A stretch of DNA of 64,000 bases from Bacteroidota bacterium (GTDB lineage: Bacteria > Bacteroidota > Bacteroidia > Bacteroidales > UBA4417): positions 1 through 64,000 of the forward strand of contig JAKLFM010000004.1 in the NCBI GenBank assembly GCA_022711175.1. The letters run 5' to 3'. Position numbers and translations under genes: made by a program. Shown here in pieces: positions 23,815 to 32,192 of the stretch (position 1 is the stretch's first letter; every line of letters starts with the position of its first letter). The notes under the pieces are model-generated. The model searched no databases. It saw only the letters and a list, made by a program, of their open reading frames with translations, and was not told the DNA's origin.

Positions 23815-25749
23815 TTATCTGGCTATCAGAAATTTACCGGTCTGTTTTCCTTTTCCAATATACAACAGGTAGCTGCCTTGTGGTAACGCCTTCACATCAA
23901 GTATTGCCCAACCCGGATAGTGTGCATTATAAATGGTTTCATAGCGCCGGCCATCCATCCCAACAATAGCGATATCTTCCTCATAATCAGGATTATAAAA
24001 GACGGCGACCAGATCATGTGCCGGATTCGGACTTATAGTAAGATATTTCCCTTGTGGCTGGCTGATTGTCACAGTGTTGCCTGCCGAAATGATCCAACGC
24101 TCAGGATCAATGCGGATGGAGTCAATTACAAAGCCAGGCTCAATGTTAAACACCTGGCCTGAGAATTCGTGCTGAAATGTTATAACGGTATCACGGCTAT
24201 TTCCATAAAAATAAACCGGAACGGGGAGTTTAAAGAATGAAACTGACGGGTGCGATGTTGCCTGGTCGATGCGAACAGCAGCATTCCCACCGGGACTTTG
24301 TGTGCAATGGAGCGAATACGACGGATAACCTTCACTATAAATCCAATCATTGAAAAACCAATCGAGGCTATAACCGCATTCCATCTCCATATGATGCTTA
24401 AAATCTTTGGTGCGGGCAAATTCAAAGTGCGAACCGGGATCGTTGAAGTAACTCCTGATACCGGCATAAAAGTGTTCGTCGCCCACAATCCAGCGAAGCA
24501 TATGGAGCACCAATGCCCCTTTGCTGTATGAAAGCCTCGAATCGAAAATGCGGTCAACACTCGTTGTGTCATCGCAAAAAACCTTGCCGTCGGGTTTCAT
24601 GGTAACATACGACTGGTTCTGGTATTTCCATTTCGGCCAGTATAGCTGAGGTGAAAAATGTTCGTAAGTAATTCCTGCACTGTATGTTGCAAAACCTTCG
24701 TTGAGCCATATATCGTGCCATGAACCACAAGTAACGGCGTCGCCAAACCACTGATGGGCAAGCTCATGCGCAATAATTTCGTGGTTGAAAGCGCCCCGGC
24801 CGAGGAAAGTCATCGTTTGGTGCTCCATACCGCCGCCCCAGCCGAATTCTGCCTGCCCGAATTTTTCATCTTTGAAAGGGTAATGCCCGAAAAGCTCCTC
24901 AAACAGGCTCATAACGGGTAGAGCAAGCGCAGCAAAGTTGCGCAGGTGAGCCGAATCTTCGGGGTAAACATAGTTCAGTATTTCAAATGAGCCATAATCG
25001 CTTTCGTAAACATCGGTAAAACGCGCATAATTGGTTACAGCAATCGCAATAAGGTAAACGGCAACAGGATAGCGATGCTTCCAGTGTGTAATCACATTCC
25101 GGTCGTCAAGCGGCAGTTCGCTGATTAAAAGTCCATTGGAAGCAGTAAGGTTTTCTTTCGGATGAGTGACGTAAACATCAATAGAATCAATTTTATCAGT
25201 AAGATCGTTTTTCGAAGGCCACCACTCCGATGCCCCATAAGGTTCCGAAAGCGTCCAGAGCACAGGCGTTTCTTCATGTTTACCGGTAGAAAATGAACCG
25301 AAGCCCGTTTCGGTAGGCTCACCATGATAATACACCGAAACCGAATCCAACTCGTTGAAATGCAGTTCATTATTGAGATGGATTGTGACTAAACTTCCCT
25401 CATGGGTAAATGAAGCAGAAGTTGCATTGCTCCAAGCCGAGTCAACGGTCATGTTTGCGGCCAGTTCAAACTGTACCCTTCTGATTGTAGGTTCTTTAGA
25501 TGTAAAATACGAGGTCACCGAACCGGAAATGTAATGTACAGCCGGGTCAACTTTCCAGTTAAAGCGATGGTATTTTAAATCATAATTGTTTTCCAAACCA
25601 GATGCCCTTTTCAACCAGGCTTTCTTCAAGGTCGCCTTTTCGCTGGTGGCAATATCCTGAATATCATGCAAATAATCCTGCGCCATAACGCGAGCAATCG
25701 TCATCAGCATGATCACAAAAAGAGAAATGGCTGTTTTCAGTCTTGTCAT
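23815..25749 (-). CDS. M1 family metallopeptidase with T9SS type A tail
   Basis: A 644-residue exported aminopeptidase. It has a signal peptide (MTRLKTAISLFVIMLMTIARVMAQ), an N-terminal M1 saddle domain, and the zinc site HELAH followed 18 residues later by E in NEGFATY (about residues 325-350); GWGGGMEH is the substrate-anchoring GxMEN-like motif. The last about 80 residues start ISPNPAHDLVAVFYN, a type A T9SS sorting domain, so it is probably sent across the outer membrane and attached to the surface or released. A TACCTTCG near 25757-25764, close to the -7 motif, lies just before the ATG. Confidence 0.93.
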   Translation of the reverse strand: MTRLKTAISLFVIMLMTIARVMAQDYLHDIQDIATSEKATLKKAWLKRASGLENNYDLKYHRFNWKVDPAVHYISGSVTSYFTSKEPTIRRVQFELAANMTVDSAWSNATSASFTHEGSLVTIHLNNELHFNELDSVSVYYHGEPTETGFGSFSTGKHEETPVLWTLSEPYGASEWWPSKNDLTDKIDSIDVYVTHPKENLTASNGLLISELPLDDRNVITHWKHRYPVAVYLIAIAVTNYARFTDVYESDYGSFEILNYVYPEDSAHLRNFAALALPVMSLFEELFGHYPFKDEKFGQAEFGWGGGMEHQTMTFLGRGAFNHEIIAHELAHQWFGDAVTCGSWHDIWLNEGFATYSAGITYEHFSPQLYWPKWKYQNQSYVTMKPDGKVFCDDTTSVDRIFDSRLSYSKGALVLHMLRWIVGDEHFYAGIRSYFNDPGSHFEFARTKDFKHHMEMECGYSLDWFFNDWIYSEGYPSYSLHCTQSPGGNAAVRIDQATSHPSVSFFKLPVPVYFYGNSRDTVITFQHEFSGQVFNIEPGFVIDSIRIDPERWIISAGNTVTISQPQGKYLTISPNPAHDLVAVFYNPDYEEDIAIVGMDGRRYETIYNAHYPGWAILDVKALPQGSYLLYIGKGKQTGKFLIAR

Positions 25750-25873
25750 TTGTTAGCTTTACCGAAGGTAAAAGTACAACTTTCGGAAGTTTCAGAATAA
25801 AGGGTGCATCATGGGGCAATCGGTTTGCCGGCATTGCAGAATTTTCACAATCTTTGCATATTCAATTCCAACT

Positions 25874-27577
25874 GTGAGAAATTTCAACATAAACTTCCTT
25901 ACAAAGTTCAGTATTATCATGCTGCTGATGGCTATTGTGGCATCATGCGCCATTCAGCAACCTCCCGGCGGCGGACCAAAGGATACGAAACCTCCCGTTT
26001 TTCTGATGGCTGAACCGGCAAACAATTCGGTAAATTTTAATGCTAAAAAGATTGATCTCAGGTTCAGTGAATACATTAAGCTGAAGAATATCGAGAAATT
26101 TTTACTGATCTCGCCTCCGCTCAATGAGCCTCCCGACATTAAAGAAAACGGCAAGTCATTGACTATCAAAATAAAAGACACACTACGGAGCAATACCACG
26201 TACAAATTCTATATGGGTGATGCCATTGTTGACATCACCGAAGGCAATGCGCTTCGCAATTATTCTTATGCATTCTCCACCGGGCCGTTTATTGATTCGC
26301 TTACGCTGAGAGGTAAAGTAACAGGCGCCGCCAGCCTTGAACCACAGAAAGATGTTTTCGTAGTGCTTTATACAAGCATGGATGATTCTGCACCTATGCT
26401 CGAACGGCCTGTTTATGTGACGAAAACCTACGACAATGGCGACTTTGTATTTACAAACCTTGCCGGGGGAAAATACAGGTTGCTGGCCATTAAGGACATC
26501 AACGGCGATTATCTCTATTCACCCGGCGCCGAAGAAGTCGCGTTTTCCGATTCGCTGGTTGAGCCCGAATATGCTGCAGTTTCAGGACAGGATACCCTGG
26601 GAAGGGTTATTCTTGCAGAAGGTGAAAGCAAGCCTTCGCAGCTCATGCTTTTTGCCGAGCCCGACTCAACACAGCGCCTTACCAAAGGAGGCATGACCGG
26701 TATAAACCAGTTTCAGCTCGTTTTCAGGTACCCTTTGAAAAGTCTGCAAATAGAGCCACTCACTGCTGACAGTGCACGAAACTGGTGCGTCAGGGAGTTC
26801 TCGGCCAAAAATGACACCATGCGTGGCTGGTTGCTGCCACCGGTTACCGACACCCTGAAACTAAAGGTTGTTGCGGATAACGGCGAAGCCGATACCCTCA
26901 TATTTGCCACTGATGTGAAAAGCAAAGAGAATGCCCGTGGAAAAAATATTCCGGAAAGGAAAAACCTGTCATTCACGGCTTCAACATCGCAATCGCGTTA
27001 CCTTGAACTGAACAGCCGGTTTAGTTTCACAGCCTCCATGCCGGTTGCCAGCCTCGATACTTCATTGATCAGGGCCATCAACACCACCACACACGACACT
27101 CTGAAACCGGCATTGGTCGTAGCTGCTGACAGTATCGGCCGCCGAACCATCGTCCAGCACCAATGGGTCGAAGGCGCTGATTACCAAGTTCTTCTGCCAA
27201 AGGGAACAGTAACGGATATTTACGGTGAAACCAATGATTCACTTACCTTCGGGTTCAAGGTGAGGCCGAGGGAAGAGTACGGACTTGTAAGGATTCGCCT
27301 GGCAGGCGATCACCGCACTGAATCACTCATCTTTCAACTGGTGACTGAAAAAGGTTTAGTTGTGGCTGAAAGGCAGAATGTCAGCGGCGATATTGTATTA
27401 TTCGATTACCTGCTGCCGGGCAAGTACCGTGTGAAAGCCATTGTAGATAAAAACCGCAATGGCAAATGGGACACCGGCTCACTTCTCAGACGCATGCAGC
27501 CCGAAAAGGCTTTAATGCATCCTAAAGTGATGGATGTAAGAGGAAATTGGGAACTCGAAGAACCCTGGAATTTCTGA
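25874..27577 (+). CDS. Ig-like domain lipoprotein
   Basis: A 567-residue lipoprotein. I start at the GTG at 25874, which gives MRNFNINFLTKFSIIMLLM followed by AIVASC, a complete signal with lipobox. The ATG at 25919 would remove the basic part, and the longer frame to 25811 has no signal. PPGGGPKDTKPPVF just after the lipid Cys and the following 100 residues (RFSEYIKLKNI, TTYKFYMGDAIVD) are a Big_5-type Ig-like domain common in Bacteroidota. The rest is beta-rich with no enzyme motif. It probably sits at the outer membrane; the role is unknown. Confidence 0.8.
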   Translation: MRNFNINFLTKFSIIMLLMAIVASCAIQQPPGGGPKDTKPPVFLMAEPANNSVNFNAKKIDLRFSEYIKLKNIEKFLLISPPLNEPPDIKENGKSLTIKIKDTLRSNTTYKFYMGDAIVDITEGNALRNYSYAFSTGPFIDSLTLRGKVTGAASLEPQKDVFVVLYTSMDDSAPMLERPVYVTKTYDNGDFVFTNLAGGKYRLLAIKDINGDYLYSPGAEEVAFSDSLVEPEYAAVSGQDTLGRVILAEGESKPSQLMLFAEPDSTQRLTKGGMTGINQFQLVFRYPLKSLQIEPLTADSARNWCVREFSAKNDTMRGWLLPPVTDTLKLKVVADNGEADTLIFATDVKSKENARGKNIPERKNLSFTASTSQSRYLELNSRFSFTASMPVASLDTSLIRAINTTTHDTLKPALVVAADSIGRRTIVQHQWVEGADYQVLLPKGTVTDIYGETNDSLTFGFKVRPREEYGLVRIRLAGDHRTESLIFQLVTEKGLVVAERQNVSGDIVLFDYLLPGKYRVKAIVDKNRNGKWDTGSLLRRMQPEKALMHPKVMDVRGNWELEEPWNF

Positions 27578-27598
27578 AAATCCTGATTAAAGCGGGGA

Positions 27599-27910
27599 TC
27601 AGCCGGCTTCGTTGCAACGGTTGATGCACGAAATAATTTCGAGCAGCGTATCGTTTTTCAGCGAATAATGAATCTGCTTGCCATCACGTTTCGACGAAAG
27701 TATTCCCTTGCTCTTCAATATGTTAAGGTGATGTGAGGCGGCGGCCTGTTCGATTCGGAGGGTTTCGTAAATCTCGGTAACGTTCAGTTTCTTATTATCG
27801 TTTAAAAGCTCAATAATGGCAATACGCATAGGATGCGCCATAGCGCGGAGTTTACTTGCTGCTGCTTCTAACTTTACTACGTCGAGTTTCAATTGTTCAG
27901 TCATTGTCAT
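27599..27910 (-). CDS. ArsR family transcriptional regulator
   Basis: A 103-residue winged-helix repressor: AMAHPMRIAIIELL, then VTEIYETLRIEQAAASHHLNILKSKGIL (about residues 40-67, the recognition helix), then the wing SSKRDGKQIHYSL. The classic ELCVC metal site is not present. The C-terminus has Cys in IISCINRCN, but metal sensing is uncertain. It is monocistronic, with a palindrome over its own promoter. It converges on the Ig-like gene. Confidence 0.9.
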   Translation of the reverse strand: MTMTEQLKLDVVKLEAAASKLRAMAHPMRIAIIELLNDNKKLNVTEIYETLRIEQAAASHHLNILKSKGILSSKRDGKQIHYSLKNDTLLEIISCINRCNEAG

Positions 27911-27912
27911 TT

Positions 27913-27929
27913 AATTTTGTGCAAAATTA
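27913..27929 (-). promoter_or_regulatory. ArsR-gene promoter overlapped by a palindrome (candidate self-operator)
   Basis: AATTTTG (27913-27919), two bases, then CAAAATT (27922-27928) form a seven-base inverted repeat. On the minus strand the -7 element TAATTTTG (27929-27922) is one half of it. A repressor bound here would block polymerase, which fits self-repression by the ArsR protein encoded 3 bases away. The -33 region is not clear. Confidence 0.5.
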
Positions 27930-28139
27930 TAAAAAAATACATCACGACAGAATAAATATGTAAATTTTGTAATCTTTTATGTTTACCACAGATATTGAAT
28001 CAATTACAGCGATCTGAAAGTATCTTTTTCATGCATTCCCGGCCGATCAGCACCAGCAACTGAACTAAAAAAGTAATCGACTGCCTATTTACAGTCCACT
28101 ATTTTCCCTTGAACCATTAACTATTTTCTAAAAATAGGC

Positions 28140-29771
28140 TCACACAAACAATTCTGCAGGCTGAAATTTTCCTCCGTCGAACAGCCCTTTGTCGCTCATT
28201 TTGAGTGATGGGATGACGAGCAATGCCATGAACGAAATTGTCATAAACGGCGCATGAAGCGGGCTCCCAAGCGACTTAACCTTTTTGTTGATAAGCTGGT
28301 ATTTCGCGGCTGTTTCATAGCCGTCACCTGCCGACATCAGCCCGGCCACCGGCAGTGGTAAAACCTCTTCTTCGTTGCCGTTCACCACAACAATACCTCC
28401 TTTGTTTTCAACCAGCAGGTTGATTGCCCTGGCCATATCACGGTCGTTGCAGCCGGCACAGATGATGTTGTGGCTGTCGTGTGCCACAGTGGATGCAATG
28501 GCTCCGTTTTTCAAACCAAGGCCTTTAATAAATCCCAGCGCCGGCGGTGATTCTATGTATCGGTTCATTACAGTGATTTTCAGCAAGTCGCGTGCCGGAT
28601 CGGCGATTGCCAGGCTATTCTCAATGTGTGCATCCTCCTGCCGGCAACCGGTAATGAGTTCACCTTCAAAGGCTTCAATCACATTCATTCTGCCACTTTC
28701 GGCTTTTATCTCAAGATCGGCAGGCGCAACCGGCAATGCATTGAAACAGTTTGGCGACTCATGCGCAATGGGTGGCAATAAGGATGCACCATTTTCCGCT
28801 ACTTTCGAGCCACCGATGTACGTAGCGAGGATATTCAGGTCTTCCAGGTTGTCGGCGACCACGAAATCTGCGCTGTCGCCGGGCTGCAGCAATCCGCAGG
28901 CAAGGCTGTAATGTTTCACAGGATTAACGGTGCAGGCCCTTATGACATCCATCACGTTGTAACCAGCGGCAATGGCTCTCTTTACCAGCAGGTTCATGTG
29001 TCCTTCCACCAGGTCGTCGGGGTGCTTGTCGTCGGAGCAAAACATCACTTTATCAGGATGATCCTTCAGCAACGGGATAAGCGTATCGAAATTCCGGGCG
29101 GCGCTGCCTTCGCGGATTAGTATCTTCATACCACAGGCAATCTTATCGAGCGCTTCTTCAAGTGTATAGCATTCGTGGTCGGTGGTGATGCCGGCAGCGG
29201 CATATCGCCTGGCATCATCGCCTTTGAGTCCCGGGGCATGGCCGTCAACAGGCTTGCCGTATTTTTGAGCAAGCTGCAATTTGGCATGTACGCCGGCATC
29301 GTTGAAAAGCACTCCGGGGAAATTCATCATTTCGGCCAGGTAACCAATTTCAGACGATTCGAGCAATTCCTTTACATCCGCGGTGCCGATCACCGCCCCG
29401 GAAGTCTCGAACGGAGTCGCAGGCACGCAGGATGGCGCCCCGAAACAAAAGCGGAAAGGTGACTGGCGGCTGTTCTCAATCATAAACCGAACACCCTCAA
29501 TGCCAAGCACATTGGCGATTTCGTGGGGATCGGAGACCGAAGCCATAGTGCCATGAGCCACTGCCAGCCGGGCAAACTCGGCAGGTACCAGCATGGAACT
29601 TTCCACATGCACATGCGCATCCACGAAACCGGGCATAATATACTGGTCGTCAGCGCTATCCGACTCAACTACATTGGTGATTTTACCGTTAACAACCGTA
29701 ACAGTTCCATTAAAAATAACACCATGCACCACATCCACGATGTTGCCGCTGATTTTGAATGAGTTTTCCAT
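28140..29771 (-). CDS. ade: Adenine deaminase
   Basis: A 543-residue amidohydrolase that converts adenine to hypoxanthine and ammonia. The metal site HVHVES has H53 and H55; GHAPGLKG, HECYTLEEALDK and CSDDKHPDDL (with DxKHP) are other family signatures. Length and full-length alignment by eye fit the bacterial AdeC type. The ATG follows a TATTTTTG motif by only five bases. It links to the AMP nucleosidase at 8831-9601, which releases adenine. Confidence 0.95.
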   Translation of the reverse strand: MENSFKISGNIVDVVHGVIFNGTVTVVNGKITNVVESDSADDQYIMPGFVDAHVHVESSMLVPAEFARLAVAHGTMASVSDPHEIANVLGIEGVRFMIENSRQSPFRFCFGAPSCVPATPFETSGAVIGTADVKELLESSEIGYLAEMMNFPGVLFNDAGVHAKLQLAQKYGKPVDGHAPGLKGDDARRYAAAGITTDHECYTLEEALDKIACGMKILIREGSAARNFDTLIPLLKDHPDKVMFCSDDKHPDDLVEGHMNLLVKRAIAAGYNVMDVIRACTVNPVKHYSLACGLLQPGDSADFVVADNLEDLNILATYIGGSKVAENGASLLPPIAHESPNCFNALPVAPADLEIKAESGRMNVIEAFEGELITGCRQEDAHIENSLAIADPARDLLKITVMNRYIESPPALGFIKGLGLKNGAIASTVAHDSHNIICAGCNDRDMARAINLLVENKGGIVVVNGNEEEVLPLPVAGLMSAGDGYETAAKYQLINKKVKSLGSPLHAPFMTISFMALLVIPSLKMSDKGLFDGGKFQPAELFV

Positions 29772-29776
29772 AGACG

Positions 29777-29784
29777 CAAAAATA
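29777..29784 (-). promoter_or_regulatory. -7 element (TATTTTTG) of adenine deaminase (leaderless-looking)
   Basis: On the minus strand TATTTTTG is followed by five bases (CGTCT) and then the ATG at 29771. As with pyrE, transcription would start at or next to the start codon. Confidence 0.55.
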
Positions 29785-30001
29785 ACGAAATGCGCAACCG
29801 ATGGTAAATGAATTTTTGCACTGAGTCAATGAGATGGGTGATTGAATTACTAATATTGCTTAAAATATATTGGCTTGATAAAATCAAATCAAAACTCATG
29901 AAATTTTTTATTACTACACAGAAAATGTTACATTTACAATTAATTCCCAATAGGATAGACAATTCTACTTTGAATTAGACTAACGTCCTAAAATTCAATA
30001 T

Positions 30002-30490
30002 ATGAAATATCTGAAGGTATGTATAATAATTATGGCAACTACTACTTTCGTTCACATAGCATGTAATAAACGAAAATGTTCTAATGATGTATTCCCATTG
30101 ATACAACAATACTGCCCTTCAGGACCTGCTTCATGCACAGACGAATCAGTTAGCATAGTAGGATATTTGAGTCATTATAACATCTATGATACAAAACTGG
30201 TATTATATGAGAATATTGATCAAATACATAAAGATGATATGTGCCTGAATACCAGTATTATTGAGGTTTATTTCCCTTCAACCGACCTTTCAGCCATTTT
30301 TAAGAAAGTAGGAGGAGGATACACTACTGATTTGGATGTTAAAGTGATTGTGAATAATGCCAGGATTTGGTTATTTACAAGAAACAATCCTGGAACTGAT
30401 GACGGAAATTATCTGCAAGTTGAGAGTATAGATCAGATTGAATTTTACAGAATTAACAATAATGGAACTCTTACCCGACTTCTACCCTGA
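30002..30490 (+). CDS. Orphan lipoprotein, AT-rich
   Basis: A 162-residue protein with signal MKYLKVCIIIMATTTFVHIAC, where HIAC is a plausible lipobox. The mature part starts NKRKCSNDVFPL and contains further Cys at CPSGPASC (about residues 39-46) and C82 region. I recognise no family. Base composition is clearly lower in G+C than the neighbours (many ATA, AAT, TTA codons), and the gene stands alone in a loose region, which suggests recent acquisition. The reading frame is clean, so I treat it as real. Confidence 0.6.
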   Translation: MKYLKVCIIIMATTTFVHIACNKRKCSNDVFPLIQQYCPSGPASCTDESVSIVGYLSHYNIYDTKLVLYENIDQIHKDDMCLNTSIIEVYFPSTDLSAIFKKVGGGYTTDLDVKVIVNNARIWLFTRNNPGTDDGNYLQVESIDQIEFYRINNNGTLTRLLP

Positions 30491-30796
30491 ACGGGAGGCA
30501 AGTTATCAGAGCATTATAACCAAGCTATGTAGAATTTGAAACTTCATACTCCCACCACACTCAGAACCATTGCCATGAAATTTAGTACTAACTTATCAAA
30601 ATAGGTCAAATTTTCATATCATTATAATCCCTGCTGTCCGAAGTTTGTAACTTCGGACGCATTCAACCAAGTTTTACCGGATGCTTTCAACCAAGTTTTA
30701 CTCTGTTGTCTTATTATCCTTAGTTCGCTGCGTCTGCTTCTTCAATTGTGACATTCCCCGCCAATTCGCTATTTTTGCTATCCCAAGCCAGTCATC
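30491..30796. repeat. Intergenic region with a 10-bp-arm hairpin and a 24-bp tandem duplication
   Basis: A perfect hairpin lies at 30636-30658: GTCCGAAGTT, loop TGT, AACTTCGGAC. Overlapping its right end, a 24-base unit (containing TTCAACCAAGTTTTAC) occurs twice, at 30655-30678 and 30679-30702. The hairpin lacks a T-tract, so it is not a standard terminator. The pattern resembles solitary REP-like elements. The 3' part holds the promoter of the next operon. Confidence 0.6.
30746..30777 (+). promoter_or_regulatory. Promoter of the amidohydrolase operon (TTG-N21-TATTTTTG)
   Basis: TTG at 30746-30748, 21 bases, then TATTTTTG at 30770-30777. The ATG follows at 30797, leaving a leader of about 12 bases. 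Confidence 0.6.
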
Positions 30797-31993
30797 ATGC
30801 GATTTCTATCGGCTGATTTCATATTCCCAGTCAGCAACCCGCCGGTTGCCAACGGCATTGTGGCAGTGGACGAACAGGGCTGTATCGCTGAAATACTTAA
30901 GCCCGCAGAGAAAAACATCCCGGAAGGAGAAATTGAGCATTTCGAAGGCATACTATGCCCGGGATTTGTGAATGCGCACTGCCACCTCGAGCTTTCGTGG
31001 GCCAAAGGGCTGATAGAAAGCGGCACCGGGCTCGACAGTTTCCTGCGGGCGCTCGACAGCCTTCGTCACAACGAATTGCCTGTAAACCAGCAGGAAGCCA
31101 TACAAAACGAAGGCATGGAAATGTATCGCTCCGGCGTAGTTGGCACCGGCGATATCAGCAACTCGGCTGCCACACTGCAGTTCAAGGAATCATCGGCTAT
31201 ACTGTTCCACACCTTTGCCGAGGTGTTTGCCTCCGATCCTGCCAAAGCTGAAAAAGCGCTGGCAAAAGGAGCTGAGCTTGCAGAAACTTTCAGGGCACTG
31301 AAATGGAACAACAGCGCTTCGGTTACACCCCACTCTACCTATTCGGTGACGGAGAAGCTTTTTAAAATGATTAGCGCCGTCACTGGCAACAACGTCATTT
31401 CGATCCATCACCAGGAAACGCCCGCCGAGGAGCTTTTCTTTAAAACCGGCAGAGGGTCAATTGCTGCACGGCGTCTGTTTTACAATCCCGGCCTGGAGCC
31501 TTTTAAACCTACCGGCAAGAGCCCGCTTGAAAGCATCGCCCCTTTCCTGGATAAAAACCGGAAAACGCTGCTGGTACACAACACTTTCGCGACAGGCGCA
31601 GACATCGGCTTTGCCAGACAGAACTTCCCTCAACTCACCTGGTGCTTCTGCCCCAATGCCAACCAGTACATCGAAAACCGATTGCCCGACATCCCGCTAT
31701 TTATTGAAAATGAATGCGATATTGTACTCGGAACCGACAGCCTGGCCTCGAATTACCAGCTTTCGATCCTCGAAGAAATGAAAACCATTTCGAAGCATTT
31801 CCCGTTTATACCTTTGCAGGAAATGCTGGGTTGGGCAACGCTGAACGGCGCCCGGTTTTTCGGTTTCGATAAGCTCGGAAGCCTCGAAAAAGGGAAATCG
31901 CCCGGCATCGTGAACATACAAAACATTGATATTGAGTCGTTACAACTGAAACCAGAAAGCACTTCACGATTAATTATAGCTGCCGGCCAATGA
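30797..31993 (+). CDS. Amidohydrolase family protein (deaminase-like)
   Basis: A 398-residue metal-dependent hydrolase. The metal site is GFVNAHCHLELS (H61, H63), followed by a His pair in ISIHHQETP (about residues 198-206) and the Asp in LGTDSLAS (about 312-319). The pattern fits the deaminase branch (guanine deaminase, chlorohydrolase or aminodeoxyfutalosine deaminase type), but the substrate cannot be set from sequence alone. Its stop overlaps the start of the small beta-grasp-like gene by 4 nt (ATGA), and a 5'-nucleotidase follows. Together these suggest a purine nucleoside salvage role. Confidence 0.82.
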   Translation: MRFLSADFIFPVSNPPVANGIVAVDEQGCIAEILKPAEKNIPEGEIEHFEGILCPGFVNAHCHLELSWAKGLIESGTGLDSFLRALDSLRHNELPVNQQEAIQNEGMEMYRSGVVGTGDISNSAATLQFKESSAILFHTFAEVFASDPAKAEKALAKGAELAETFRALKWNNSASVTPHSTYSVTEKLFKMISAVTGNNVISIHHQETPAEELFFKTGRGSIAARRLFYNPGLEPFKPTGKSPLESIAPFLDKNRKTLLVHNTFATGADIGFARQNFPQLTWCFCPNANQYIENRLPDIPLFIENECDIVLGTDSLASNYQLSILEEMKTISKHFPFIPLQEMLGWATLNGARFFGFDKLGSLEKGKSPGIVNIQNIDIESLQLKPESTSRLIIAAGQ

Positions 31994-32190
31994 AAGTTTT
32001 CGTCAACCGAAAAGAAATTACGATTTTTACAGGCGCCCGTGTGATAGATGCTGTAAGGGCGTATTCAGCATATTCTGCAAAAATGCTGCTTAAAGGCGCG
32101 TTCACAGTTTTCGACCGTTTCGGCAACATGACCGAACCTGACGGCCGGCTGACTGAAGGACAAATACTTATAATTAAAAAAACCAAATAA
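31990..32190 (+). CDS. Small beta-grasp-like protein without a GG tail
   Basis: A 66-residue protein: MKVFVNRKEITIFTGARVID, a helix AVRAYSAYSA, then a hairpin and a C-terminal ...GQILIIKKTK. The strand-strand-helix-strand layout, size and the opening MKVFVN resemble ThiS/MoaD-like beta-grasp proteins. It lacks the C-terminal Gly-Gly used for sulfur transfer, so it cannot act as such a carrier. It is translationally coupled to the amidohydrolase by an ATGA overlap and ends three bases before the 5'-nucleotidase ATG. Function unknown. Confidence 0.7.
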   Translation: MKVFVNRKEITIFTGARVIDAVRAYSAYSAKMLLKGAFTVFDRFGNMTEPDGRLTEGQILIIKKTK

Positions 32191-32192
32191 CC

